Assembly: GCA_001899205.1 (NCBI GenBank) | Contig: MKVL01000025.1 | Location: 310,001-374,000, forward strand | Source of the DNA: Mesorhizobium sp. 65-26 | GTDB lineage: Bacteria; Pseudomonadota; Alphaproteobacteria; Rhizobiales; Rhizobiaceae | Reading direction: 5' to 3' | DNA length: 64,000 nt | Shown here: in pieces, positions 17,048-27,956 of the stretch | Numbering within the stretch: the first letter of the stretch is position 1 | Layout of the letters: the number at the start of each line of letters is the position of its first letter | Program-made: the position numbers and the translations under genes | The notes under the pieces: generated by a model | What the model saw: only the letters and a program-made list of their open reading frames with translations | Databases searched by the model: none | Told to the model about the DNA's origin: nothing

Positions 17048-18735
17048 GTGCCGTCGACCCCATCACCTTCGCCGTCATCAAGTCGGGGCTCGACACGATC
17101 GTCGACGACATGGCCTACGCCGTCATGCGCACCGCCCGTTCGCCGATCGTGCGCGACGTGCTCGACTATTCGGTCACGCTCTGCGACGCCAGCGGCCGCA
17201 TCCTCAGCCAGGCCAAGACGGTGGCGCTGCATCTGGGCGCCGTTCCCGACGCCATCGACGTGGTGATCTCACGTTTCAGGGACGACCTTTTTCCCGGCGA
17301 CGTGATCATCCTCAATGATCCCTATGACGGGGGCATGCACCTGCCCGACATCTTCATGTTCAAGCCGATCTTCGCGGGCGAAAGGCTGCTCGGCTTCTCC
17401 GTCGTGATCGCGCATCATTGCGACGTCGGTGGACGCGTGCCGGGGTCGAACGCCTCCGATTCCACGGAGATCTTCCAGGAAGGCCTGCGCATCGCGCCGA
17501 TGAAGCTCTATGAACGCGGCCGTCCCAACCGGACGCTGTTTTCCATCATCGAGAAGAATGTGCGCCTGCCGGATCTGGTGCTGGGCGATCTCGATGCGCA
17601 ATACGCCACCTGCAACATCGGCGAGCGCGAGATGTTGCGGCTGTTCGAGCGTTATGGCGAGGAACTGGAGCCCTATTTCGACCGGCTGATCGACTATGGC
17701 GAGGCGTTGACGCGCAAGGCCATCGCCGCATGGCCGGACGGCGACTACGGCTTCACCGACTATATCGACGGCGATGGCTTTTCGCCGGCGCCAATCCCGA
17801 TCGTCTGCCACATCACGGTGAAGGACGATCATCTCTGGGTCGATTTCACGGGCTCCTCGCCACAGGTGCGCGGCGCCATCAACGCGACGCTCTCCTTCGT
17901 CAAGTCGGCCACCTATCTGACGATACGCTGCGCCCTGGACCATGACGTTCCCAACAATGCCGGCGTCTATCGCTGCATCACGGTGACCGCGCCGGAAGGA
18001 TCGATCCTCAATCCGGTGATGCCGGCCCCCGTGGCGGCGCGGGCGCTGACCGGCTACCGCGTCGTCGATACGGTGATGGGCGCGCTTGCCCAGATCGCGC
18101 CGGCCAGGCTGATGGCGGCGGGCGAGGGGGGCAACACGGTCGTCGCCATCGGCGGCTACCATGGCGGCGAGCGCCGGCCGTTCGTCCTCGTCGACATGAT
18201 CAACGGAGCCTGGGGCGGGCGACCCGACAAGGACGGCGTCGAGGGCGTCACCAATCCCAGCCAGAACATGTCCAACCTGCCCATCGAGACCATCGAGGCG
18301 CGCTATCCCCTGATCATGGAGGAATACGCGCTGCGCGAGGATTCGGGCGGCGCCGGACAGTATCGCGGCGGCCTGGGCCTCGTCCGGCAGTATAAGCTTC
18401 TGGCTGAGAGGGCGGTGCTGCAGTTGCGCGCCGACCGCCACGAGCACCCGCCCTACGGTCTGTTCGGCGGCCGGCCGGCGGCGAGCTCCAGGAACCTCAT
18501 CGGGCGGGATGGAGAATGGACGGCATTGCCGGCCAAGGTGACGCTGGAGATCGGCCGCGACACGGTCATCCGCCATGAGCAGGCCGGTGGCGGCGGCTGG
18601 GGCGACCCGGCGCTGCGCGATAGCGGCGCCATCGCGGCGGATCTGCGCAACGGCAAGATCTCCCCGGCGCGGGCCGCGCTGGACTACGGCATCGATGCCG
18701 GGAAGTTGGAAGAAATGACGGGCCGCGTTCCCTGA
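17044..18735 (+). CDS. hydantoinase/oxoprolinase subunit B (HyuB-like)
   Basis: 563-residue partner of HyuA. The N-terminal VIKSGLDTIVDDMAYAVMRTA and NDPYDGGMHLPDIFMFKPIF with its conserved Asp and His residues, the HHCDVGGRVPGSNAS block near residue 125, and the C-terminal GGAGQYRGGLGLVRQY are family marks. The subunit holds the metal-dependent hydrolytic part. The ATGA overlap with hyuA implies coupled translation and a 1:1 complex. This is the last gene of the operon; a strong hairpin follows. Confidence 0.92.
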   Translation: MSAVDPITFAVIKSGLDTIVDDMAYAVMRTARSPIVRDVLDYSVTLCDASGRILSQAKTVALHLGAVPDAIDVVISRFRDDLFPGDVIILNDPYDGGMHLPDIFMFKPIFAGERLLGFSVVIAHHCDVGGRVPGSNASDSTEIFQEGLRIAPMKLYERGRPNRTLFSIIEKNVRLPDLVLGDLDAQYATCNIGEREMLRLFERYGEELEPYFDRLIDYGEALTRKAIAAWPDGDYGFTDYIDGDGFSPAPIPIVCHITVKDDHLWVDFTGSSPQVRGAINATLSFVKSATYLTIRCALDHDVPNNAGVYRCITVTAPEGSILNPVMPAPVAARALTGYRVVDTVMGALAQIAPARLMAAGEGGNTVVAIGGYHGGERRPFVLVDMINGAWGGRPDKDGVEGVTNPSQNMSNLPIETIEARYPLIMEEYALREDSGGAGQYRGGLGLVRQYKLLAERAVLQLRADRHEHPPYGLFGGRPAASSRNLIGRDGEWTALPAKVTLEIGRDTVIRHEQAGGGGWGDPALRDSGAIAADLRNGKISPARAALDYGIDAGKLEEMTGRVP

Positions 18736-18740
18736 AGGGA

Positions 18741-18771
18741 CGACCGCGACGGAATTGTTCCGTCGCGGTCG
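18741..18771. terminator. hairpin between convergent hyuB and fba
   Basis: A perfect 14-bp stem, CGACCGCGACGGAA against its complement, with a 3-base TTG loop. It occupies the 44-base gap between two converging genes and probably marks both transcript ends, although no T-run follows on either strand. Confidence 0.6.
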
Positions 18772-18779
18772 GCGACAAA

Positions 18780-19844
18780 TCAGCCGAACTTGGGATCCAG
18801 GCTGCCCGACTTGTAGCGCTTGGCCATGTCCGCCAGCGGGATCGGCTTGATCTTCGGCGCGTTGCCGGCGGTGCCGAACTGCTCGAAGCGCTCCTTGCAG
18901 AGCTTCTTCATCGCCGCCATCGCCGGTGTCAGGTATTTGCGCGGGTCGAACTCGCTGGGATTCTCGCTCAGCACCTTACGGATCGCGCCGGTCAGCGCCA
19001 TGCGGTTGTCGGTGTCGATGTTGATCTTGCGCACGCCATGCTTGATGCCGCGCTGGATCTCCTCCACCGGAACGCCCCATGTCGGCTTCATCTGGCCGCC
19101 ATACTTGTTGATGATTTCCTGCAGGTCCTCCGGCACGGAAGACGAGCCGTGCATGACGAGGTGCATGTTGGGCAGGCGGCGGTGGATCTCCTCGATCACG
19201 TTCATCGCCAGCACCGCGCCGTCGGGCTTGCGGCTGAATTTGTAGGCGCCGTGGCTGGTTCCCATGGCGACGGCCAGCGCATCGACATGGGTGTCGCGCA
19301 CGAACTGCTCGGCCTGCACCGGATCGGTCAGCAACTGGTCATGGCTGAGCGCGCCTTCGACGCCGTGGCCGTCCTCCTGCTCGCCGCCGCCGGTTTCCAG
19401 CGAGCCGAGCACGCCGATTTCGCCTTCCACCGACACGCCGCCCCAATGCGCCATGTCGACGACGCGGCGCGTGATGCCGGAATTATAGGCGTAGTCGGCC
19501 GGCGACTTGCCGTCTTCCTTGAGCGAGCCGTCCATCATCACCGAGGTGAAGCCGTACTGGATCGCGGTCACGCAGGTGGCTTCGTTGTTGCCATGGTCGA
19601 GGTGCATGCAGACGGGGATGTCGGGATGGATCTCGACCAGCGCGTCGATCAGCTTCGCCAGCACCACGTCGTTGGCATAGGCGCGCGCGCCGCGGCTGGC
19701 CTGCAGGATGACGGGAGACTTGGTCTCCTCCGCCGCCTCCATGATGGCGAGGCCCTGCTCCATATTATTCATGTTGAAGGCCGGCACGCCGTAGCCGTGT
19801 TCGGCGGCGTGGTCGAGCAATTGTCTCAAAGTGATGCGAGCCAC
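18780..19844 (-). CDS. fba: class II fructose-bisphosphate aldolase
   Basis: 354-residue zinc-dependent aldolase that splits fructose-1,6-bisphosphate into dihydroxyacetone phosphate and glyceraldehyde-3-phosphate, for glycolysis, gluconeogenesis or the Calvin cycle. Zinc ligands are seen in MHLDHGNN and in the EGEIGVLG and LVMHGSSS blocks; phosphate binding is at INIDTDNR. The length and the [12 protein letters not shown] insertion fit the Calvin-cycle-type (CbbA-like) subgroup. It is monocistronic; the 170-base region between it and the regulator at 20016 shows no gene. Confidence 0.95.
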   Translation of the reverse strand: MARITLRQLLDHAAEHGYGVPAFNMNNMEQGLAIMEAAEETKSPVILQASRGARAYANDVVLAKLIDALVEIHPDIPVCMHLDHGNNEATCVTAIQYGFTSVMMDGSLKEDGKSPADYAYNSGITRRVVDMAHWGGVSVEGEIGVLGSLETGGGEQEDGHGVEGALSHDQLLTDPVQAEQFVRDTHVDALAVAMGTSHGAYKFSRKPDGAVLAMNVIEEIHRRLPNMHLVMHGSSSVPEDLQEIINKYGGQMKPTWGVPVEEIQRGIKHGVRKINIDTDNRMALTGAIRKVLSENPSEFDPRKYLTPAMAAMKKLCKERFEQFGTAGNAPKIKPIPLADMAKRYKSGSLDPKFG

Positions 19845-20015
19845 CCGATGTCTCCCGTATCTGGTTCAGGCTTGTGTCGCGGGCGGGTCCGCCCGCTCAG
19901 GCGTTCTGGCCGGATTTCCGCCCGACCGCAACCTTTGGACGCCACCGGGCGGTCAATTCTTGCAAAGATGCGATACCAGCGCGGGCGCGCCGCCCGTCGT
20001 CTCGGCCGGCGCGTG

Positions 20016-20786
20016 CTACCTGCTGCCGCCTTGACGCGACGCCAGCGACAGGCGCACGTCTTCCTCCGCCCCGTCCAGCAGTGCGACCAGCGCCTTGCTG
20101 GTCGCCGCCGGGTCGCGCCGGGCGATGTTCTCGACGATCTGGCGGTGCATCGCCAGCGAATGGCTCTGCCCGGCCGGGTTGTCGTCCGAGAGGCGGAAGC
20201 TGATCACGAGCGCGGTCTCGATCAGCGCGGCGAGCGAGCCGATCAGTTCATTGCCGGACATGTGCAGGATAGCGCGGTGGAAGGCGAGGTCGGGGACGGC
20301 AAAGCGCTCGCCGTCGTCGCCCGCCCTCTCCATCTCGGCCAGGATTGCCCGCAACTCGTCGATCTGTTCCTGCGTGGCGCGCTCGGCGGCGAGCGCGCCG
20401 GCCGTCGGCTCGATGGCGCGACGCAGCTCGAACAGCGAGCGTGCGTCATCAGGGGTGGTGCGTGGGCCGAAGCGCCAGTGCAGCACGTCGGGGTCGAGGA
20501 AATTCCAGTCGCGGCGCGGCCGCACCCGCGTTCCGGTGCGGGGCCGCATCTCCACCATGCCCTTGCCGGCGAGGACCTTGACCACCTCGCGCAGGCCGGT
20601 GCGGCTCGCCCCATAAGAGGCGCTCCAGTCCTCGCCGTTCGGCAACTGGTCGCCTGGGACGTATTCGCCGCTGACGATGCTCTGGCCGATCTCGTTGAGC
20701 AGCCTGGCGTGCAGTCCTGTATGCGACGAACCCGCCATGCGCGAGGCCATCCGGGACGCCCGGGGAAAGGCTGTCGAATTTTTCAT
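20016..20786 (-). CDS. FadR-type GntR transcriptional regulator
   Basis: 256-residue FadR-subfamily regulator. The DNA-binding domain (about residues 20-95) shows GDQLPNGEDWSASYGASRTGLREVVKVLAGKGMVEMRPRTG-like order, and the FCD domain includes FHRAILHMSGNELIGSL and MHRQIVENIARRD with metal-site histidines. A LDPDVLHWRFG hinge is typical of sugar-acid (KDG or galactonate type) regulators. The ATG at 20786 follows TAGGAATAG; an earlier in-frame ATG lies at 20804. TTCATAC occurs twice, 18 bp apart (20782 and 20800), across the start, and may be an autoregulatory site. The target genes are not obvious: fba or the divergent autotransporter are the neighbours. Confidence 0.88.
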   Translation of the reverse strand: MKNSTAFPRASRMASRMAGSSHTGLHARLLNEIGQSIVSGEYVPGDQLPNGEDWSASYGASRTGLREVVKVLAGKGMVEMRPRTGTRVRPRRDWNFLDPDVLHWRFGPRTTPDDARSLFELRRAIEPTAGALAAERATQEQIDELRAILAEMERAGDDGERFAVPDLAFHRAILHMSGNELIGSLAALIETALVISFRLSDDNPAGQSHSLAMHRQIVENIARRDPAATSKALVALLDGAEEDVRLSLASRQGGSR

Positions 20787-20998
20787 ACTATTCCTATTAT
20801 TCATACGATTGTCACGCGCTCCCCCTAGTGAGCACATTGTTGAACAGCCGGCCAGAGCCGTCGGCGGATTTCAGCGTAACAGCACCGAAGAACGAAGAAA
20901 AACTCGAGTCTTGCCATCGCCATGGACGCGTCGCGTCGTGGGTCGATGTCGTGCGCCTCGAGCAGTCGAACACAGACACCCTACAGGAACGCGACAGA

Positions 20999-22927
20999 AT
21001 GTCTTCAAAGATGCCTGACCCCGCCAGCAAAGCCTCCCCGAGGGCAAAAGCTCCATTCCGCCTGCCCATCCTTGCCGCCTGCGCATTCGTGCCGGGCGCG
21101 CTCGCCGCGACAGCAATGCCCGCATTTGCCGTCGAACCCTGGATCATGGTCGAAAAGACGACCTTTACGGGTTCCGCGATCACCTCGAAGCAACAGGGCG
21201 TCACCACCGACGGTACGAACTGGTACTTCTCCGGCACCAACATCCTCGAGCGCACCGACAAGAACTACAACGCCGATCTGACGGTATCGCCCGCCATTCC
21301 CAATGAACTCAAGCTGCCGTCGCAATATTCCGACATCGGCCTCAACCACATCGGCGACATCGATTATGCCGACGGCTATCTCTACATCTCGCTCGATTCG
21401 AGCCAGCGCGACCCGATCACCGGCGGCAAGTACGAAAACCCGGTCTTCGCGGTCTATCGCGCCAGCGACCTGAGCTTCACCGGCCAGGCCTTCTCGCTCA
21501 ATCCGCCGCATGGCATCCACGACATCGCAAGCTGGGTTGCCGTCGATGCCAAGAATGGCCTCGGCTATGGCATGGCCTATGAGAACGCGACCGAGATCGC
21601 GGTCTACAATCTCTCCGACTGGAGCTTCAAGGAATACATCCCGCTCAGCCAGACCATCGACCAGGCGCAGGGCGGCAAGCTCCTCGACGGCTGGATGTAC
21701 TTCTCGACCGACAATGACGAGAAACTCATCTACCGCGCCAATCTCAAGACCGGCGAGGTCGAGGTGCTCGGCAATCTGAAGATCGACGGCGAGCAGGAGG
21801 TGGAAGGCCTGTCCTTCAACCAGACCAAGGATGGCTGGTCGATGTACATCCTCAACCGGGAAGCGCTGGAAGGGAATCCTAACGAAGAGGCGGTCGGCTT
21901 CTACCGCTATCTTCGCCCGTACGGAAACGCGCTTTCCGGCGAAATCCACGCCGACATCAACGGCGCGCTCGTCGAGGACAGCCATCTGGCGCGCGACGCG
22001 GCGAACCGCCGGATCCGGTCGGCCTTCGACGCGCTGGGGACGTCCTCCATGACGACGGCCTCCGTCGATGCCGGCGGCATGCACACCGGACCGTCGGATG
22101 CCGAGGGCGTCGTGATCTGGAGCGAAGCTCTGGCGACGACGGGCCATGCCGGTGCTTCGGGCTATGCCGTCGATTTCGATCGCAGGACCACCGGCTTCGT
22201 CGGCGGCGCCGACATGCCGATCGGGAACTGGCGCGTTGGTGTGCTCGGTGGTTACAGCCGATCGAACTTCGATGTCAGCGACCGCGCATCGTCCGGCTCC
22301 AGCGACAATTACGACCTTGGCGTCTATGCCGGCACGCAGTTGGGGGCGCTGGGCTTCCGCGCCGGCGCGATCTATGGCTGGCACGACATAGGCACTCACC
22401 GCAACGTCGTCTTCCCGGCCTTCAGCGAGTCGCTTTCGGCAAACTACCGCGCGGCGACCGCTCAGGCCTTCGGTGAGCTGGCCTACCAGGTCGATGTCGG
22501 ACAAAGCGCGTTCGAACCGTTCGCCAACCTCGCCTACGTCCACCTGAAGACCGATGGTTTCGCCGAGACCGGCGGCACGACCTCGGCGCTCACAGGCATG
22601 GGTGCGACGTCCGACAACAGCTTCTCGACGCTCGGCGTTCGCGCGTCCACCCAACTCGACATGGGGACGACCCGCGCCGCCCTGCACGGGATGGTCGGCT
22701 GGCAGCATGCCTATGGCGACGTCAACCCGGCCGCCGACCTTGCCTTCAACACCGGCGCGTCCTTCACCATTTCGGGCACGCCGATCGCCCGCAATGCGCT
22801 GGCCCTCGAAGCCGGCTTCGATGTGCTGCTGTCGCCGAGCGCGACGCTGGGTGCTTCCTATTCCGGCCAGATCGCCCGGGAGAGCCAGGGACACGCCTTC
22901 AAGATCAACTTCGATCTGAAGCTCTAG
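20999..22927 (+). CDS. autotransporter with beta-propeller-like passenger
   Basis: 642-residue outer-membrane protein. A long positively charged signal region with a hydrophobic stretch ends near AMPAFA-VE. Residues about 35-330 form the passenger, rich in short beta-strand units (YADGYLYISLDSS, KLLDGWMYFSTDND, DGWSMYILNRE) that look like propeller blades rather than the common right-handed beta-helix. The last 260 residues are an autotransporter barrel (GFVGGADMPIGNWRVGVLGGYSRS; FGELAYQVDVGQSAFEPFANLAYV) ending in INFDLKL, the alternating pattern with terminal hydrophobic residue recognised by the BAM machinery. The ATG follows AGGAACGCGACAG. The gene is divergent from the FadR-type regulator. 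Confidence 0.85.
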   Translation: MSSKMPDPASKASPRAKAPFRLPILAACAFVPGALAATAMPAFAVEPWIMVEKTTFTGSAITSKQQGVTTDGTNWYFSGTNILERTDKNYNADLTVSPAIPNELKLPSQYSDIGLNHIGDIDYADGYLYISLDSSQRDPITGGKYENPVFAVYRASDLSFTGQAFSLNPPHGIHDIASWVAVDAKNGLGYGMAYENATEIAVYNLSDWSFKEYIPLSQTIDQAQGGKLLDGWMYFSTDNDEKLIYRANLKTGEVEVLGNLKIDGEQEVEGLSFNQTKDGWSMYILNREALEGNPNEEAVGFYRYLRPYGNALSGEIHADINGALVEDSHLARDAANRRIRSAFDALGTSSMTTASVDAGGMHTGPSDAEGVVIWSEALATTGHAGASGYAVDFDRRTTGFVGGADMPIGNWRVGVLGGYSRSNFDVSDRASSGSSDNYDLGVYAGTQLGALGFRAGAIYGWHDIGTHRNVVFPAFSESLSANYRAATAQAFGELAYQVDVGQSAFEPFANLAYVHLKTDGFAETGGTTSALTGMGATSDNSFSTLGVRASTQLDMGTTRAALHGMVGWQHAYGDVNPAADLAFNTGASFTISGTPIARNALALEAGFDVLLSPSATLGASYSGQIARESQGHAFKINFDLKL

Positions 22928-22947
22928 TCCGGTTGCTCGTGGAAAAG

Positions 22948-22981
22948 CAGGGCCGCCACGCCGCACGGCGCGGCGGCCCTG
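22948..22981. terminator. hairpin between autotransporter and ribH2
   Basis: CAGGGCCGCC (22948-22957) pairs with GGCGGCCCTG (22972-22981); an inner CGCCG/CGGCG stem extends it with one mismatch. It lies between converging genes and probably ends both transcripts. Confidence 0.55.
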
Positions 22982-22998
22982 TTCATTCCAAGGCATCC

Positions 22999-23689
<691 letters not shown>

Positions 23690-23725
23690 TTTGCGCTGTC
23701 TGTATGGAAGCGTCGCGCGCCGCTG

Positions 23726-24919
23726 TCAATCGCGGACGGCTTGCCGGATCTGGCGAGGGCGCCAGGCCGAGGCTGTCGCGGCGAACACCATGAGGGCGGC
23801 GGCAACCATCGCCGAAATGGGGAAGCCGTGGTTGGAGTAGAGCACTCCGAAACCGGTGCTGCCGGCAAAAACTGCCAGATAGGTGACGGCGCTGTTCAGG
23901 CCCATGATCGTGCCGCGTCGCGACGGGTCGAGCGCCGAGAGGCACGTCACCAGCACGTTGAGCCCGAAATGATTGGCGAAACCCCAGGCCGCCATCATTG
24001 CCAGCGTCAGTTCGAAACTGCCGCTGGAGGCGGCGATGGCGACATAGACGGCGGCCACCAGGAGATAGGCGAACGGCATGATGCGCCGGGCGCCCAGCCG
24101 GTCGATCGCGCCATCGAGGAAGGCGGCCATGCCGAAGCCGATGCCGTAGCTGAGCGCGGCCAGCCCGTTGGCGCTGACGGGTTCTCCCAGCCCATTGTGC
24201 AAATGATCGCCCAGATAGCCGTAGAGCCCGTAGAACGCCGTCATGAAGGCGCTGCAGGCAAGCAGCAGCGGCACGATGCCGGGAATGCCGAGGGCCTCCA
24301 GCGGCGCGGGCGCCGGTCCGTCCTTCCTGATGTCGGGAAGCGAACTCGCCGAAAGGCCGGCCAATGCAAGCGCCGAGAAGCCAGTGACCGCGGCGAAGAC
24401 GGCGCGCCAGTGGACGAGATCGGCAAGCACGGCCGACAGGGAAACGCCTGCCACCATGCTCAGCGTCCAGCCGGTCAGCACCACGCCGATCGTGCCGCTT
24501 TCGCGGCCGGGTGGGGCTATGGCGGCGGAACTGGAATAGATCGCCGGCAGGGCAATGCCGGCGGCGAGGCCGGCGAGAAGCTGCGCGCCGATCAGCACCG
24601 CCACGGTCGGCGCCGCGGCACTCGCCGCCAGCGCGACGGCAAGCAGAAGCAGTGCTGCCTGCAGCATGCGGCGGGCGCCGACCCGGTCGATATAGCGCGC
24701 CAGGAAGAGGGCGCTTGCCGATGTGCCGAGGCCGAACCCCGCCGACGCCATCATGACGGACGGAACGCTGGTTCCGAACGAGGCGGCGACAGCCGGCGCG
24801 ATCGGTCCGAGAACCAGGGAGTTCGAGCCGATCACGGCGACGCATCCCGTCAGGAGGTATGCGAGTGCCGGGATCGGCGCTCTCGGGCTCAGCACTATAA
24901 CTTGATCATTGTTCGACAT
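23726..24919 (-). CDS. MFS transporter (exporter-like)
   Basis: 397-residue major facilitator with twelve hydrophobic segments. The loop 2-3 motif is seen as ARYIDRVGARRMLQ (residues about 75-90) and its second-half counterpart as GAIDRLGARRIMPF. An antiporter-type proline/glycine pattern in segment 5 (VVLTGWTLSMVAGVSLSAVLADL) suggests drug- or metabolite-proton exchange of the arabinose-efflux type. It is divergent from an Lrp/AsnC regulator only 48 bases away, an arrangement typical of amino-acid exporters. The ATG at 24919 was chosen over one eight codons upstream. Confidence 0.9.
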   Translation of the reverse strand: MSNNDQVIVLSPRAPIPALAYLLTGCVAVIGSNSLVLGPIAPAVAASFGTSVPSVMMASAGFGLGTSASALFLARYIDRVGARRMLQAALLLLAVALAASAAAPTVAVLIGAQLLAGLAAGIALPAIYSSSAAIAPPGRESGTIGVVLTGWTLSMVAGVSLSAVLADLVHWRAVFAAVTGFSALALAGLSASSLPDIRKDGPAPAPLEALGIPGIVPLLLACSAFMTAFYGLYGYLGDHLHNGLGEPVSANGLAALSYGIGFGMAAFLDGAIDRLGARRIMPFAYLLVAAVYVAIAASSGSFELTLAMMAAWGFANHFGLNVLVTCLSALDPSRRGTIMGLNSAVTYLAVFAGSTGFGVLYSNHGFPISAMVAAALMVFAATASAWRPRQIRQAVRD

Positions 24920-24967
24920 ATCATCATGATGGCCGTATTTCATTCGGCATCAATCGGGAATTTCGAT

Positions 24968-25507
24968 ATGGATGAAGAAACAGATGGGGTTCCGCGGAAC
25001 AGGCTGGCGACCCGTGAAGTCGATGCCGTCGACCGAAGGATATTAGGCATTCTCGTGGATGACGCCACGATCAGCTACGCCGATCTCGGCGAGCGCGTGG
25101 GACTTTCGCCGCCGGCCGTTCATGAACGGGTCAAGCGGCTGCGCCGAAGTGGCGCCATCCGAGCCACCGCCGCCATCATCGACCCAAAGGCGGTGAGGAA
25201 GCCGCTGCTTGCCTTCGTGCACATCGACACGAGGGGCTGGGGCAAGACCCCGGAGCTGATGGCGATATCGGAGCATCCGGAGGTCGAGGAAATCCACACG
25301 GTGGCGGGCGACACCTGCGTGCTGCTCAAGGTGAGGACGGAGGACACCAAGGCGCTGGAAGGCCTGCTGTCACGCCTTTACGAGACGCCGGGCGTCACCT
25401 CGACGCGCAGCTATGTCGTGCTCTCCACCTATCTGGAGCGGCCGGTGCAGCCGGGCATCACCGCGACCTGGCCCGAGCCCGGGCTGATGACCGAGCCGAT
25501 CTACTAG
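24968..25507 (+). CDS. Lrp/AsnC-family transcriptional regulator
   Basis: 179-residue regulator with an N-terminal helix-turn-helix (about 20-70; ISYADLGERVGLSPPAVHERVKRLRRSG) and a C-terminal RAM domain (about 80-150; VEEIHTVAGDTCVLLKVRTED, the fold that binds amino acids and makes dimers and octamers). It is divergent from the MFS gene and probably controls it. The ATG at 24968 gives standard family length plus a short leader; other in-frame ATGs upstream overlap the MFS start region. It converges on mtnA with an 11-base gap. Confidence 0.92.
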   Translation: MDEETDGVPRNRLATREVDAVDRRILGILVDDATISYADLGERVGLSPPAVHERVKRLRRSGAIRATAAIIDPKAVRKPLLAFVHIDTRGWGKTPELMAISEHPEVEEIHTVAGDTCVLLKVRTEDTKALEGLLSRLYETPGVTSTRSYVVLSTYLERPVQPGITATWPEPGLMTEPIY

Positions 25508-25518
25508 AGGAGCGCGCG

Positions 25519-26613
25519 CTACGCCCGTTCCGGAAACATCGCTTGCAGCCCTTCGCGCGAGGCCTTGGCGACGCCGCGCTCGGTGATGAGACCTGTGACC
25601 AGCCGTGCCGGCGTCACGTCGAAGGCGGGATTTGCCGCCGGCGTGGCATCCGGCGAGACGCGCACCTGCGCGATCCTGCCGTCGGAAGTCTTGCCCCAGA
25701 CCAGCGAAACCTCGTCGCCGGAGCGCTCCTCGATCGGGATTTCGACAAGCCCGTCGGCCACCGTCCAGTCGATGGTGGGCGAGGGGAGCGCGACATAGAA
25801 CGGCACCTCATTGTCGGCGGCTGCAAGCGCTTTCAGGTAAGTACCGATCTTGTTGCAGACGTCGCCATTGGCGGTCGTGCGGTCGGTGCCGACGATCACC
25901 ATGTCGATCTCGCCATGCTGCATCAGATGGCCGCCGGCATTGTCGACGATCAGCGTATGCGGCACGCCATGGCCTGCCATCTCCCAGGCGGTCAACTGAG
26001 CCCCCTGGTTCCTGGGCCTCGTCTCGTCGACATAGACATGCACGGGAATGCCAGCTTCGGTCGCCAGATAGATCGGCGCCGTCGCCGTGCCGTAGTCGAC
26101 CGTCGCCAGCCAGCCGGCATTGCAGTGGGTGAGGATGTTGACGGTTTCGCCAGGCTTCTTGCGCGCCGCGATGGCTTTTATGATGGCAAGCCCGTTCTCG
26201 CCGATGGCCCGGTTCAGCCCGACGTCTTCGTCGGCGATCTCGCCGGCGCGACGATAGGCGGCCTCGGCGCGCTCGCCGGGCGCGAGCGGCTTCAGGAAGC
26301 GACGCATCTCGTCCAGCGCCCAGCGCAGGTTGATCGCTGTCGGCCGCGTCCTGTGCAGCGTCTCCCATACCGCGTCGAGCGCCTCGTCCGATGGATCGTC
26401 CATCATCTGGATGGCGACGCCGTAAGCGGCGGTGACGCCGATCAGCGGCGCGCCGCGCACCCACATGTCGCGGATCGCGGTGGCGATGCCGGCAACTGTT
26501 CCGATCGTCTCGATGCGGAACTCATGCGGCAGCCAGCGCTGGTCGATGATATCGACCGAACGCTTGTCGCCGCTCAGCCAGATGGTGCGATAGTGGCGTT
26601 CGCCGACGTTCAA
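25519..26613 (-). CDS. mtnA: S-methyl-5-thioribose-1-phosphate isomerase
   Basis: 364-residue eIF2B-like isomerase that converts methylthioribose-1-phosphate to methylthioribulose-1-phosphate. The catalytic cysteine lies in [11 protein letters not shown] and the catalytic aspartate in [13 protein letters not shown]; the N-terminal [13 protein letters not shown] binds phosphate. It is the second gene after mtnK, overlapping it by 4 bases, so both steps are made together. No MtnB, MtnC, MtnD or MtnE is encoded nearby, so the product may instead go to an aldolase or to genes elsewhere. Confidence 0.96.
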   Translation of the reverse strand: MNVGERHYRTIWLSGDKRSVDIIDQRWLPHEFRIETIGTVAGIATAIRDMWVRGAPLIGVTAAYGVAIQMMDDPSDEALDAVWETLHRTRPTAINLRWALDEMRRFLKPLAPGERAEAAYRRAGEIADEDVGLNRAIGENGLAIIKAIAARKKPGETVNILTHCNAGWLATVDYGTATAPIYLATEAGIPVHVYVDETRPRNQGAQLTAWEMAGHGVPHTLIVDNAGGHLMQHGEIDMVIVGTDRTTANGDVCNKIGTYLKALAAADNEVPFYVALPSPTIDWTVADGLVEIPIEERSGDEVSLVWGKTSDGRIAQVRVSPDATPAANPAFDVTPARLVTGLITERGVAKASREGLQAMFPERA

Positions 26614-27884
26614 AGGCTGCTCTCCTGTTCGATCAGCGCGGCCAGCTTGTTGACCTCGTCGATGCTGTGGATCTGCCGCCGGTTGACGGCGATGTGGCGG
26701 CCGAAGCGCAGCGCCTTGGCTTCACATCTGGCGCGCATGTCTTGATCGGCAATGGTCTCGAAATCCGCATTGTGGGCGAGGCCGAGGATGCGCCGGTGCA
26801 CCTCTATGCCCGCGAAGCCGAGCAGATCGGTCCAGATGCCGGCAAGCATGTGGTCGAGCGCCTGTTCGGAACCCAGCAGGTCGCCCTGATCCTCGAACAG
26901 GCTCTTCTGGTAGAGCATACCGGTGCGTTCGGTGCGCCACAGATGCGAAAACTCGGCGCGGAACACCGCCCAGGTCTCGGCCGTCACTTCGAGCAGATAG
27001 GCGCGCATGGGATCGCGGCTGCCATTCTCCTCGTGGCCGCGCTGCGAGAAGAACGCCATCCAGAAATTGGCAAGCAGCATGCCGACGTCGAAGGCGATCG
27101 GGCCGTAGAAGGCGAACTCCGGATCGATCATCCGGGTCTCGGTGTCGGTGACCATGATCGAGCCGGAATGCAGGTCGCCATGCAGCAGCGTCTCCGCATT
27201 GGCGGCGAAAAGATGCTTCAGCCGCTGCGCCTCGACCTTGAGGTCGCGGTCGGCGCGCAATTCCGCCACCAGGCTGTCGAGCTGCGGGCTGGTGTGCCGG
27301 TTCATCCTGGCGTCGAAATAGGGATCGGAGAACACCAGGTTCTCGGTGATGTCGCAGAGCTCGACATTGTCGGCGAACAGCGCAAGGTCGGCCTTGCGCT
27401 CCTTCGTCACCATCGACAAGTCCGAGCCGCGAAACAGCGTGCGGGCCATGAACAGTCCGATGTCGCGCGCGATGTTCGGCAGTTCGCGGCCATCGATCAG
27501 CGCCCGCCGCAGGATGACGTGCGGCGGCGCCAGATATTCCATGACGATCAGCGCCTGGCCCTCGTCGAAATGGAGGATCGCAGGCACGGATCCGGGTGCT
27601 CGCGCCTGCTGCCGGGTGAGCGCATGATATTCGAAGAAGGAGCGCTTGAGCGGCAAGGGCCAACTGTCGCCGACGAGCCGCACATAGGGCAGCGCCTGCT
27701 TGACCACCGCCGCGCCCTGATCGCCCTCGACGATGAAGACGAGGTTCAGATTACCGTCACCGACCTCGCGTACCTTCCAGCGCGCGGCATCCTTGCCGAT
27801 GCGCCCGGTCAGCGCCTCGTTGGCGCCGAGGCGCTTCGGCAGCGTCTCCACCGACAATGCTTCGAACGGCTTCTTCCCGGTCAT
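26610..27884 (-). CDS. mtnK: S-methyl-5-thioribose kinase
   Basis: 424-residue aminoglycoside-phosphotransferase-fold kinase that phosphorylates methylthioribose at C1. The phosphotransfer loop [11 protein letters not shown] and metal-binding [14 protein letters not shown], the nucleotide-loop [10 protein letters not shown] and the hinge VMEYL are diagnostic of MtnK. The ATG at 27884 follows AGGAGGGGTGAGG; an in-frame GTG two codons earlier is too close to that box. It is divergent from a ribose-type ABC importer across a strong palindrome, which suggests uptake of its substrate from outside. Confidence 0.95.
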   Translation of the reverse strand: MTGKKPFEALSVETLPKRLGANEALTGRIGKDAARWKVREVGDGNLNLVFIVEGDQGAAVVKQALPYVRLVGDSWPLPLKRSFFEYHALTRQQARAPGSVPAILHFDEGQALIVMEYLAPPHVILRRALIDGRELPNIARDIGLFMARTLFRGSDLSMVTKERKADLALFADNVELCDITENLVFSDPYFDARMNRHTSPQLDSLVAELRADRDLKVEAQRLKHLFAANAETLLHGDLHSGSIMVTDTETRMIDPEFAFYGPIAFDVGMLLANFWMAFFSQRGHEENGSRDPMRAYLLEVTAETWAVFRAEFSHLWRTERTGMLYQKSLFEDQGDLLGSEQALDHMLAGIWTDLLGFAGIEVHRRILGLAHNADFETIADQDMRARCEAKALRFGRHIAVNRRQIHSIDEVNKLAALIEQESSL

Positions 27885-27956
27885 CCTCACCCCTCCTGCT
27901 CATGGCTTCCAGCGATAGCGGAGCCAAGGCGGCGGGGCCAAGCTAGGTAGCGCTCT

